A model generated the notes under the pieces. That model made no database searches. It saw nothing but the letters and a program-made list of their open reading frames with translations, and had not been told where the DNA came from. This document shows positions 54,215-64,000 of a stretch of 64,000 bases of DNA, one piece after another; within the stretch, counting starts at the first letter, position 1, and the number at the start of each line of letters is the position of its first letter. A program made the translations under genes and the position numbers. The stretch is from Saturnia japonica (taxonomy: Eukaryota > Arthropoda > Insecta > Lepidoptera > Saturniidae). Location: the NCBI GenBank assembly GCA_033032175.1, contig CM065320.1, positions 8,432,001-8,496,000 of the forward strand, read 5' to 3'.

Positions 54215-57200
54215 GTAAGGATTTTGTTTATGTTTCGACTAAAATGAATTTTTGTAACAATTGAATTTTTATTTCGGTTTTGTTTAACTTGTTGCGTAAA
54301 TTATGAAACCATTTGCTTGACATTGACTTGGAGATTAATGGTAGGAATGGTGCTGCTTTTGGTAGACTACGCAGCAGGGTTTTCTGCTCTCATAACCTAA
54401 AACTTATAAAAAGCAATTGCAATAGCAATTGTCCTATCTATAATTTTATACTCTTCGGAATGATAGTGTCCATACCGACGGCATATACGCATTCTGAATA
54501 GGATTAATTTAAAATGTCTCCGCAAAATTATGAACATACATTGGTTAGACCATGTTAGAAACACTGGGTTCTCTGGCGAGCTAATGCTTCGGGAATTGAA
54601 GCTTATCTGATGCGTCACCAGTTACGTTGTTGTGGATATTTGTCTAGGAATCCCGATTAGAGAATTGCAAAGCGAAGTTTCTGCTCTGAACTCCAGGAAA
54701 ACATGGTGGGTAGTTCCTTAGATACAAGGGTGTTCAAAAGAGACATGAAGCTATGCAACATTAATTCCTCTTATTTGGAGATATTAGCAGAAAATTGCAT
54801 TGACTGGAGAGGTTGGTAAAGCATAACATTAATGATTTTGAAAACAGATATAGACAAGAACTTACAAGAAACAAGACAAACTAAAAAATAGAGCACCTGT
54901 TAACATTATTTATAATTATGTAAATGATATCTTAAGAAAAACACATTGTGGGAGCACTTTCACTGCTAAAATAAGTAGAATAAGTTGCTTTAGCTGAAAT
55001 TGGCAAGGATGATTATTGCTAATATAACACATGACAATGAAAATAATACATGAAAAATTAAGAATTGCATATAACAAGTAAAAAACCTTTTAATATTATT
55101 TAATCACCAAAAATTGTTGAAGATACAATAAGTAACCATTGGTTTTGTGGTGCTATTATTGCTTTTGGTGTACACCTTGATAACCAAAGTGAATATATTT
55201 ATTCTTATTAATTTATTTTAAATAGACATTATGTCATTTCTACTGTGATGTAATAATTTGTTTTTTTCAGTATATATGCCACCAAAAAACAAACATAAAA
55301 TATAGTCCAGATAAGCTATGGTACATTGCTAGTTTTGTCAGAGGAATGTCTGTGGATGAGGCAGTTAAACAACTGAGTTTTGTTCATAAAAAAGGTGCCA
55401 TATTTGTCAAAGATACTATCCTAGAAGCTCAAGAACTTGCTGTGAAGGAGCATAATGTTGAATTTAAAAGTAATTTATGGATTGGTATGTAATAAATCTC
55501 TATATAAATAATAAAACAATGTCTAAATATTTGTATAAGATTAGGATAGCAGTTATAAATTACAAAAGTGTACATGGATTCAGTTGCAATATGTAGTTTA
55601 TTTACAAGGGGAGGTCCAGAAGTTCCTGGAATGGAAGGGTTTAAAAAAAATGAAACAATAAATCTATTTTTGCTTATCAATATAAGCTTTTAACCTTAAG
55701 CTGAATACATTTATTACATCTATGAATTAATTTTTGTAAACCATTGTAAAAATATTTTTTATATTTTGTCTCAAAATGAGCCAAATTTGTCTCCTTTACT
55801 CCATTGTCATCAGAAAATTTCCTTCCCATTAAAGACTTTTTTTTTAAATTGGGAAACAAATAAAAAACACTTGGGGCCAGATCTGGACTGTAGAGTGGGT
55901 GGACTAGTGGATCGAAGCCATACATGTGCAGATCAGCATTGCAACTCTGCCCTTGTGAAGCGGTGCATTGTCTTGGAAGAGAAACACACCCTTGGTATTG
56001 TTGTGTTATATTCTCCAGTTATGGTCCTTCCCTTTTCTTTGTAATCAATCAGTATTATCCCCTCACAATCCCAAAACACAATAGCCATCAACTTTCCAGC
56101 TAACTCCGACACTTTGAATTTCTTTGGCAGTGGTGTTCCCTTGTTATGCCATCACATGGACTCTTGTTTGGAGTCAGGCTCAAAGTGATGAACCCATGTT
56201 TCATCCCCAGTAACAATCCACTCCAAAATTTGTGCAGGTTCGTCTCCACACAACTCCTAAAAACTTTTTTGACCCATCGACTAGCTGCTGTTTTTGAAGC
56301 GACGCGGCGCGGCGTTAGCTTTTTCGGTACCCATTTTGCACTGACTTTTGTCATACCCATGGGGTCATTTAGGATTCCCAAAATGGTGGTAACTAATGCA
56401 GATAACTGTTTTTTCTTCAAACAAGTATCCTCTAGTACAATTTTTTCCACTTTTTAGACGATGTCTGATGTGGTAGTCTCAACTGTACTTCCTGAGCGGG
56501 GGTCGACTTCAATCGACTCCCGACCATGTTTAAAAAGACCACCATGCCACTTGTAAATCATCGATTTACTGGGGCAATGTACCGCACAAACGGTTTCCTT
56601 TATTCAAAATGGTCTGAGCGTTCTTTCCTTGCTTGGTAAGGAATTTTATCACAGCACTATGTTCAATTTTCTCCATAGTTTCAGTTTTCTTCCGGAATGA
56701 CTTGTTTAACAGGCGAGTGTTCGTAAATGAATGACGCAATACTTTTTTTTTCTGACTGACTATACTGTTAGCCTTAGGGTCCCTGTAGCCTCTGACGGCT
56801 TTTACAGCTTCACCGGACTTGATGACGCGATAACAACATATAATCTTCTCACTCCCCTGTTCAGGAGAGGGGGGAACCGTTTCAGGGCTTGCCCTATGTC
56901 GGTGGCTATCTCTTTCACCCGTAACGACGGCTGCTCTTGCTCTTGAGGTTGCCTCACATAGTAATACGCGAGGCACCGTGGCACTGTTGATTTGTGTGGA
57001 TTGTCAGTATTCGGGTATTGACTAGCCCCGTACTAGTTGTAGGGGCTAAGTCTTGTGCGGCGCATGCTCGTAGTTTTCTATGTTTTCGGCCTTCTAGTTC
57101 CAATCTCCGGATCCGCCGCAAGTTTATGTCATCTCTTCTCTCCCCAGTCGCGAGCGGCTAGGATATCTCTTGGATAGTCTTCTCTATATGTGCCAGGATT

Positions 57201-60200
57201 TCTGTTCCTTGGACGGTCAACGGTGTTTTAAGAACAGTTAGCGCCTTGGCACTTGTGTCTAACGTCCTCTTGGATTTATGGCGTCTATTACTGTGTCGCG
57301 GCTGTCTATTACGCGCCACCGGATCGTTGGCCGGCGCCATCAGAGACGATGGTGTCACCTCTTCCACGGTGGTTATCGCAGGCAGTGCCTTGCCTCTGTG
57401 TTCTGGCTTTCTCGTTGATCTGGATACAGCCCCGCTCGAGTATGCGCAACTCTCTTCGGTAGACCGGGCATCGCGCATAATTGGGCGGATGCGGCCCGCC
57501 GCAGATTGCGCAAGTGGGTGGCTGCTCTTTAGGCCGTTTGCAGACCAGTGCGTAGTGTGGGCTGCCGCACCGGACGCACGCTAGCTCTTTGTGGCATTGC
57601 TGAGAGCTGTGCCTAAAGAGTTGGCATCTGTGGCACTGGGCAGGGCCTGATTTTCCCCGCCAGGCTTCGATTTGTACCCCTTTCATCAGCAATAGCTCAT
57701 CAATGGCGTAAATTGCCGGGGTAGTTTCTGCGGTCCTCTTGATAGCAGCGTGGTATATGCAACCGGGGCCCCCCACGCCCCTATGCACTTCATGTAATTA
57801 GCGTGATGACCCTACTTCTTCAGGGCGGTCGCTATATCGTTTGGATTCGTGTTTACTGGTAGGCCTTTAATCGCAATTTTCAGGTTTTTCTCGGCTGGCA
57901 GTGAGTACGCGAAACACGAAATATTCCTGTGTTCCTCCAGTTTGCCTAAATAATCTTAAAGCAGGCGGTATTCGTCATCATCCTGCGGCTGGAAGCGCAC
58001 CCCGGACCCACTAGGGCGCGCTTTCGGTGGCCTCTTCAATGGTTTGGTTATCTCTTCTAAATGAGCGTTCCATTGTGGGACTGCCTCCCGCACGCGCGAG
58101 TACAGCGCCATCCAACGCTGCATGTCAACTGTCATGAGTGACGAAGACAAAACATCGCCGGACGGTGCCGCGCTCACAGGTGACGAGTCCGCGGGTGGCA
58201 GGGCGGGGTGCTGCGGCGTTCGGCCAATGGGATGGCTCGTTATTGTTCGAGAGGGCTTCTCAGTATTTCCACTTGGGCGATCCTGTTTTTTCCATTTGGG
58301 TTGGTTCAGTATCCTTATGGCTGCTTGTCTTCGGTTGTCTTGATGTTCTGGCTTCTACGTGGTCCTTGGGCAAGCGTGTGGTCGTCGTGGTTTTCTTGCG
58401 TGATATAAAGAGTTTTTTTTTGTTTGTATAAACATGCTAATTTATAATACTACTAATACCAGTCGGATACAAAAAAATCTTTAAAATTATTTGTGTATAC
58501 GATACACACATTCACGGAATTAGGCTATATAAGTCTGAAATTTATAGGGAGTACTGAACTTTAGCTCAAAATTCACTAAGTATTTACTCAGCGCAATCTT
58601 AAGTTTCGAATTTATAGAGTTACGATAAGCTTAGCATTAACTGAGGAAATGTCTGCTGACTGTCAATTAACGTTTCGATACCGCATCTTGGGACTAAAAT
58701 TTCTTCAACTCAAACATATATTTATTACGAATTATAGAAAATGAAAAAGGTATTTAAAATAGAATTTAAATTGTTTTGTATTCAACTTGAGACAGATTAT
58801 TCGTACATAAAATTTAAAAAAAATTGAAGTTTGAAACCAATAACAAAACGTGTTTTACCCTTATCAACATGTAAATATTTTTCTAACGCAATTTGTATTT
58901 ATTACGTCGCTTCAATTAAAATAGTTTTGTTGAATTAAACAAAAAACTACAAACGGCAAAAATGACACACCATGTACAAACCTATTGTGTATGTAATTAG
59001 AAACAGTCATTTCTATGTAGTATAAAGCCAATGAGAATCAAGCAATACAGAGATAATTTAAAAAGTATATAAATAACTATTATGCTAAATATGCTATACT
59101 ATTTTTTTAATCGTATTGTATTGTTTTAGATGTTTTCTCCCTAGCATGCGGGGTATGAATTTGGATAGGTATGTTGCCGGCCACTCACCTCGGGAGTGCT
59201 GATGTTGATTTTCGTGGCTTCTATGCACTGCACATCACGCACTGTTGAAGCACTATGGAACCCCGGGGTTTGTGAAGTCCGAGCTTAACTATTATTTGAT
59301 TTATTCTTTTAATTTGCGACGGAGACGCAATAGTTTTATGCGCTCTGTTAGGCGACACGTTTTTGTCTTGTCTTTTTTTCAACTGTCACTCGTCGCACGT
59401 GAGTTTTTGGTTTTGTTTGTAGATGGCTCTAATTGTGGCCGAGGTAGGAAAAGTTATGAAGGAATATATGCATGCTCTAACACGTATAATACCCAAGTTT
59501 TCCGTACTTCGTCAAATTCGATGACTTGAACTTTACTCAGGCAGAGCTGAGCAAATGCTAAGCTAGCGATTATAAATTTTAATTTCGGAACTTAAGGTTG
59601 AGATTAGTCTTTGCCAAGACTGAGTATGCTCTATTGATTTTAACCTAACATTAGGCTCCAACTCTCAGCTAGCCTTAAATATTTATTTTCGTTAAGTAAG
59701 TCGGAAGTGGAAACTCTCCCGAACTCCTGTATCCGCGTACGCTGGCGTAATTATTTAGTGATACGTAAATACAATGTTCTACAAAAATATTGGTCCTTAG
59801 TATGTGCAAAAAAAGTCCACGCATATGCCTAGCTCTTATATAAGCCACAGTAAGGTATTTAGCGAATTTTTTGTTGAAGATTATACATTTCTTTATGAGG
59901 ATTATTTTTAGTCATGGCATATTAATCCTTAGGAACAAAACTTAGTTCATCATAAAGACAATTTTATGAAGTTAGGAAATTATTTTCACTTGCGGGAAGT
60001 GAGAACAATTATGATAGGCTACACGGGAGCGTTGGCAGCTCGGTTTGTCGGATAAAATTAACACGGGTGAAACCGTGGGCTTAGCTAGTTTTTAATAATG
60101 CAAAAATAAGTTATCACAATTTTTCAATTGAGTGAGCATTCATATAATTCTTAGATAAAACTATTGACATGTTTTCATATTCTATTTAGCAATGTCCCAG

Positions 60201-61060
60201 TGTTGCAAAATTGCTCAGATCATAACACCTTGAAAGTCTAAAAAGATGCGTAGTTCACGCAGGAAGAGACAACATCTACAAGGCGTAATTAATGAAATTG
60301 GTTTGTTCTCTTGGTATATATTTTTAGGAAAGTGATTCGGGGTTTTTAGAGTGCATTTCATTGTTGAATAGGTCAACAAACTCAATACAAAAGCAGTAGA
60401 TTCTTTTGATGTATTTCAAATTGATAATAGGTGTACAATGAATGAATGAAGAATGTAGCAATGATGGCTCAGTGGTAGCATGTACGGACACACAGTAAAT
60501 AGAATTGAGTTTGTATCCTTTCAATGAGCTTGAACTTTGGTGAAGGAGCATATTGTGATAAGACCATAGCATATTAGTAGAGTATTTTTTAATGCTGCCT
60601 GGTTAGCTAACTCCTTCAAGTTGAAAATCTTTAGCTGCTCTTGAGAGCTAGCCTACGGCTAGGCTTAGCGTGTTTGCCACCTTGGGCCACATTGTAAATT
60701 AAAATCAAGTGAGGTTCTCATAATAAAAAGATATTGTTCATGTTATATTTAATCTTGAAATTACAATTCAGTTAATTTTTAGACGTATCTCAAATATTTT
60801 GTTACAAGTTTTTACAAAAATGTAACTGTTTTATTACAGCGGAATCCTTTTCCGGCAAAGGCATGGTCGTTAAAGGTATAAGAAGGCATGCAAGAGGAAG
60901 ATTAGGTGAAGTTCGTTACCAATATGCTCATTACTTTGTTCGACTAGAGGAAGGAAAGCCACCTACAGATTATTACAAACATAATGTAAAGACACCTCAG
61001 CAACAACTTGATACTTGGCTTGAACAAATGAGGAAGAGAAAAATCATAAATTCTTATTAA
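54041..61060 (+). CDS. mRpL22: Mitochondrial ribosomal protein L22 (uL22m), three exons
   Basis: Exons 54041-54214, 55271-55484 and 60840-61060 join to 202 residues in one frame. It is a large-subunit protein of the mitochondrial ribosome, lining the exit tunnel. The first exon ([32 protein letters not shown]) looks like a mitochondrial targeting sequence. Then [40 protein letters not shown], and in the last exon [30 protein letters not shown] and a basic tail ending KIINSY. This is the uL22 fold with the conserved RRHARGR-x-G loop, closely following insect mRpL22. Start: the only Met ahead of the presequence. Intron 2 (5.4 kb) carries several transposons. Confidence 0.93.
55271..55484 (+). 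CDS. mRpL22: mRpL22 exon 2
   Basis: Acceptor TTTTTTTCAG, donor GTATGT at 55485. It encodes [20 protein letters not shown] to SNLWI; phase 0 in, 1 out. Confidence 0.92.
55606..56741 (-). mobile_element. Decayed mariner in mRpL22 intron 2
   Basis: The minus strand reads [20 protein letters not shown] (near 56690), then [12 protein letters not shown] (first Asp), [15 protein letters not shown] (second Asp) and [20 protein letters not shown] (Val in place of the third Asp). It ends near [16 protein letters not shown]. The terminal repeat GGGGAGGTCCAGAAGTTCC lies at 55608; the other end is not seen because the LINE at 56742 abuts. Many stops and shifts. Confidence 0.8.
56742..58430 (-). mobile_element. 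Jockey-like LINE lacking reverse transcriptase
   Basis: Minus strand. A proline-rich start near 58420 is followed by an ORF1 gag-like protein. About 400 bp of 3'-UTR-like sequence (AGTCCGGTGAAGCTGTAAAA, AGGCTACAGGGACCCTAAGG) then ends in a run of A (poly-T at 56742-56750). The endonuclease/RT ORF2 that should lie between is absent. It is inserted at, or has replaced, the 5' end of the mariner. No target duplication was found. Confidence 0.65.
57158..58370 (-). pseudogene. Gag-like ORF1 with three zinc knuckles
   Basis: In order on the minus strand: a Pro-rich leader, [20 protein letters not shown] (58150), and [20 protein letters not shown] (an RNA-recognition-like fold common in Jockey ORF1). 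Then come [27 protein letters not shown] and [15 protein letters not shown] (57420-57640), three CCHC knuckles that bind nucleic acid. A stop at about 57956 and a frameshift near 57800 break it. ORF1 normally packages LINE RNA into particles. Confidence 0.75.
58530..59640. mobile_element. MITE with long imperfect inverted ends, copy 1
   Basis: 58530-58660 and 59524-59640 are imperfect inverted copies (CAATCTTAAGTTTCGAATTT versus CGGAACTTAAGGTTGAGATT on the same strand). The body 58700-59117 and 59524-59640 matches 63560-64000 in reverse orientation, for example ACTCAGGCAGAGCTGAG and GAGAATCAAGCAATACAGA. Without the insert at 59118-59500 it would be about 730 bp. Non-coding. Confidence 0.7.
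59118..59500. mobile_element. About 380-bp insert within MITE copy 1, unidentified
   Basis: Comparison with MITE copy 2 shows that ...ATCGTATT should join CCGTAC... directly. The extra DNA between is GC-richer (CTCGGGAGTGCTGATGTTG, GAACCCCGGGGTTTGTG) and has no clear target duplication. Identity unknown. Confidence 0.65.
60050..60088 (+). repeat. Helitron 3' terminus
   Basis: Hairpin CACGGGTGAAACCGTG followed by GGCTTAG and CTAG (60085-60088), then T. The upstream extent is unclear. Confidence 0.6.
60840..61060 (+). CDS. mRpL22: mRpL22 exon 3 and stop
   Basis: Acceptor TTTTATTACAG; phase 1 restores Ala (G|CG). It encodes [20 protein letters not shown] to KRKIINSY and TAA. Confidence 0.93.
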
Positions 61061-63239
61061 GTTTATATTTCATTAATTTTAATAGATTAAAAGGTTAGAT
61101 TCGTTTTCGTCATTTTCTTCATTTATAATTACTTATTTGCCTATTTTGATAAGTAGTTTGAATATGTATGAAACTTATATAATATGTTATTTATTTATAT
61201 GTTATATATTTATTTACAAGAGTGGACCTCACATGTAATTTATATATATATATATAAATTTAATATCTTTAATCCTGTTTTGACAAAAATAGAGACATGT
61301 TTGGAAGATCCCCTTGAGAGTAAACATCTAAATCTAAATTAATAATTACGTTCAGTTCATAAAACCTTGCTTTACTACTCTCAGGACTAGCGAAATTTAA
61401 TTTATTATACTATTTTAACATAATTATAATATGTGATACAAATATCTGAAATGCATATATATTTTGCCCTAAAAATAAATTAGAATGATGAAGAAATTCC
61501 GTAAATACACAAGATTAGAAACTTTGTTAAGAAAATTTCAATTAATAAAACATTCATGCTTTATATGTTTCGAAATAAACTCTAGGGCATGCGTAAATAC
61601 ATCGAATGAATAAATAATATTATACTGTTAATTGCCTACAGATAAACATAGATTTCGTTCTGTGGGAAAGCACTGGTTTTTCAAAAATGTCAATTCATAT
61701 ATAACATTGAAATAAATTTAAATTTCGCTGGGCAAGTGAAAGAAAGAGAAATAAATCATCCATAAGTAATAACAAATACTACAAAAAATATAAGTTATCT
61801 CTTACATTAATACTTGTACAAAAATATTTATACAACAATTTGTAAAATATCAATTAATAATATTATGTTGGTTGGGACAACCCACCCAACAAGACCCAAT
61901 TCTAATTGTTGGCATTCTCTAAGTGTAAACTAATAAACAAATATTTTATCATTGTCCAGTAGGTATACCACTGATATTAAAGTAATTTATAGGACGGAGA
62001 AATAATTTAATACTGATCTATTACAAATTAAATATGTAATTATTTCATGTCAAATTTTGAATAATAACCATATTAGCTAGATACTTTGTAACCAAGGAAA
62101 AAAAAGTAAATGCTAACAAAGGATCATAACATTGTTCCCAGTGACTAAAAACGAATGAAACATATTATAAACGTCGTAATTTTGCATTGATTCTATACTT
62201 TTTAATCTTCTATTTGATCATAATCGTCTGGCTTATTCACTATACAATCCTATGTTATTTGGTTTTAATACTTTCTATTCGTTTTAATTCGTCCCTATCC
62301 GTTATAATTTAATACTCTTGAATTCCCATCTATTCGTTTTTATACTATTTAAAGTAGCGATTTTTTTCTTATATATTTTTCAATACGAATTGATTCGTGT
62401 ATCTATATTATGCCTCTTATCCCCCCCTAATGCGGTTTAATTATTTCGACGCGGAATTTTCAATTTTTTTCAATGCCAATTTATTCGTTGCTATGCTATA
62501 CATGAATTAAATTCATTGTATTAAGAATTATTTCGTTGTGAGTGAATTACAATTAATTTAATTCGTTTTCAGTTACTTGGTTAGTCAATAATACATTGAA
62601 ACATATAGGAAGTTTTACTAAAATTAAATTCGGTAGGTGTATACTCACTGGCATAGCTATGGCATTTACGAGTGGGGGATTCTAAAATGCAGTTTTTTGT
62701 CCGTGACTCCACACCATAAAAACTCGAGCTAATAAAACTAATCAATTGAAAAGGGCTATTTAGTTTTATAGTTTTGGGGTGTATACTAGCGTTCCCGCGT
62801 CTGTAGACTAAATGGCGAGAGGTCCGGCCCCCTAAACACCCCCTTATATGCTAGTCTATGTGTGTAGATACAAAACTAACAGGTACGGATTAGCCATACC
62901 TCTAGCGAAGCAGCAAATGTTACGTGCCCCGCACTTAGGCAATGATTAAATTGTGTGTTAGATATCTTTTTCGTGTTTGCACTCTGAATTTTCTTATTTT
63001 ATTATCCTGCAAAACCTAGGGGCTTCTAGCAACATTTTCTACAGGCTAGCTAAATCCGCCTCTGCTATTATACAAAATAAAATTCTACAAAACATGCCAA
63101 TTTATTTACAGCCGAGTTTTTTTACTGGGACAGTAGGTATGCAGAAGCTGAAATTCATATGAAAGTACATGGAAGTGATGGAAGGTACCTATTTTAAATA
63201 AGTGTAAACTTTCCGAAAACGTGTTCATTCCATAAAATT
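61061..63239. other. Downstream spacer, no gene seen
   Basis: AT-rich. A (TA)n run at 61239-61256; ATTCGTT-like words recur at 62270-62570. 62640-62940 is a less AT-rich, transposon-like patch with CTAGCGTTCCCGCGTCTG but no definable ends. Confidence 0.4.
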
Positions 63240-63247
63240 TATATCTA

Positions 63248-63552
63248 TAAAAATAAATAAAATTGAAGTGTCTGTAATGTCACGATAACCGATTTTTGTT
63301 AAATGCATATGAAAGTTTAAATGGTACTTATATTTAAAAACAATTTTTCAATTTTGTGTCTCTTAGTCTGTCTGTTTGTTCTAGCTAATCTCCGAAATGC
63401 TTGATATTAACGGGACTTTCACGGCAAGATAGCTGATGTTATAAGGAGTAACAAACACTACTTTTATTTTAGAAAAATAATTAGAGTGCACCGCAAAAAA
63501 AAATGGTAATAGTGAATCAATACGGGCGCTTATATGACTTACGCTAAGGCCA
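63248..63552 (+). mobile_element. Helitron 5' part, interrupted by MITE copy 2
   Basis: TCTATAAAAATAAATAAAAT opens the element, then GAAGTGTCTGTAATGTCACG, CTAATCTCCGAAATGC and GACTTACGCTAAG. This is the family of 12663-14444. The 3' end is not in view. Confidence 0.65.
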
Positions 63553-64000
63553 CACTACACGGAGTTTAGCTGAAATATATAGAGCGTACTATCTTAGCTC
63601 AACCTTAAGTTCCGAAATTCAAATTTATAGTCGCAAGCTTAGCATAGCTCAGCTCTGCCTGAGTAAAGTCGAATTCGACACCTTACGGAATACGACTAAA
63701 AAAATTGTATAGCATAATAGTGACCTAACAATGATGTTATACACTTTTTAAGTTATCTGTATTGCTTGATTCTTATTGGCTACTACATAGAACTGACTGC
63801 TTTATTACGTACACGTTTTGTTATTCCGGTAGTTGTTTCTCGTTAATGGTTAGAAACTTTAATAATTTTTTTTTTATGTACCAATATCTTTCATTTTTAC
63901 TTTAAAGCAAGTTGAATATTATACAATTACACAATTTAAATTCTGTTTTTAAAATGCTTTTTAATTATCTATAAATAGTTCGTCTTAAATTAATTTGTTT
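63553..64000. mobile_element. MITE copy 2 (runs off the right edge)
   Basis: Starts near CACACTACACGGAGTTTAGC inside the Helitron. It matches copy 1 (58530-59640) in reverse orientation through AACCTTAAGTTCCGAAATTC, CAGCTCTGCCTGAGTAAAG and TGCTTGATTCTTATTGGC, but lacks the 380-bp insert. The other end lies beyond the window. Confidence 0.7.

Noticed and set aside
57246..58431. Plus-strand frames of 60-110 codons
   Set aside because: Shadows of the minus-strand LINE ORF1 with zinc knuckles.
61239..61256. (TA)n run as a regulatory site
   Set aside because: Simple microsatellite in AT-rich DNA, no further evidence.

Overview
The window looks like nuclear DNA of a moth or butterfly (Lepidoptera). 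It is AT-rich, genes are split by introns with GT/AG borders, and it is packed with repeats typical of that order: Helitron ends with a short GC hairpin followed by CTAG, R1-clade and Jockey-like LINE pieces, mariner-type transposons, tRNA-derived SINEs and the familiar 'ATGAAAATCGGTT' internal Helitron motif. No bacterial or viral gene set is present.

Four host-type genes can be read. (1) Ethanolamine kinase (eas-like), + strand, six exons from 3273 to 30114; its first coding exon(s) lie left of the window. (2) A 370-residue THAP-domain gene, + strand, four exons, 38521-40428. (3) Ssu72, the RNA polymerase II CTD phosphatase, - strand, one exon, 44820-45401. (4) Mitochondrial ribosomal protein L22, + strand, three exons, 54041-61060. 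An orphan TATA/initiator promoter-like block sits near 52640-52950, and a short ORF with a signal-peptide-like start at 51882-52040.

Layout. 1-2640: two internally deleted R1-clade LINE copies, the second framed by a perfect 15-bp target-site duplication. 3273-30114: ethanolamine kinase, about 27 kb long because its introns hold transposons. These include a nearly complete 7.8-kb Helitron (15006-22804, antisense to the gene), a mariner-like element nested inside a smaller Helitron (13061-14363 in 12663-14444), a 121-bp minisatellite (23421-25155), and a 2.3-kb transposon with about 235-bp inverted ends nested in another Helitron (26624-28945). 30850-35000: LINE and transposon debris. 35536-37680: a broken gene of an unnamed DDE-transposase-like family (HGKG-x3-DG motif). 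38521-40428: THAP gene. 42640-43900: dead mariner. 44820-45401: Ssu72. 46320-48850: a second, decayed Helitron polyprotein. 49300-50410: possible LTR-element remnant. 54041-61060: mRpL22, whose second intron holds a decayed mariner, a Jockey-like LINE that kept its gag-like ORF1 but lost reverse transcriptase, and a MITE with a defined insert. A second copy of that MITE closes the window, inside a Helitron fragment.

The host genes are unrelated housekeeping functions (phospholipid synthesis, transcription, mitochondrial translation). What unites the window is layered transposition. Most elements are dead: stop codons, frameshifts and substituted catalytic residues are visible. The most unusual items are the HGKG/DDE-like pseudogene, a THAP-like first exon duplicated in two dispersed Helitron-associated modules, the near-complete Helitron with both termini, and LINE copies that repeatedly lost exactly the reverse-transcriptase part.
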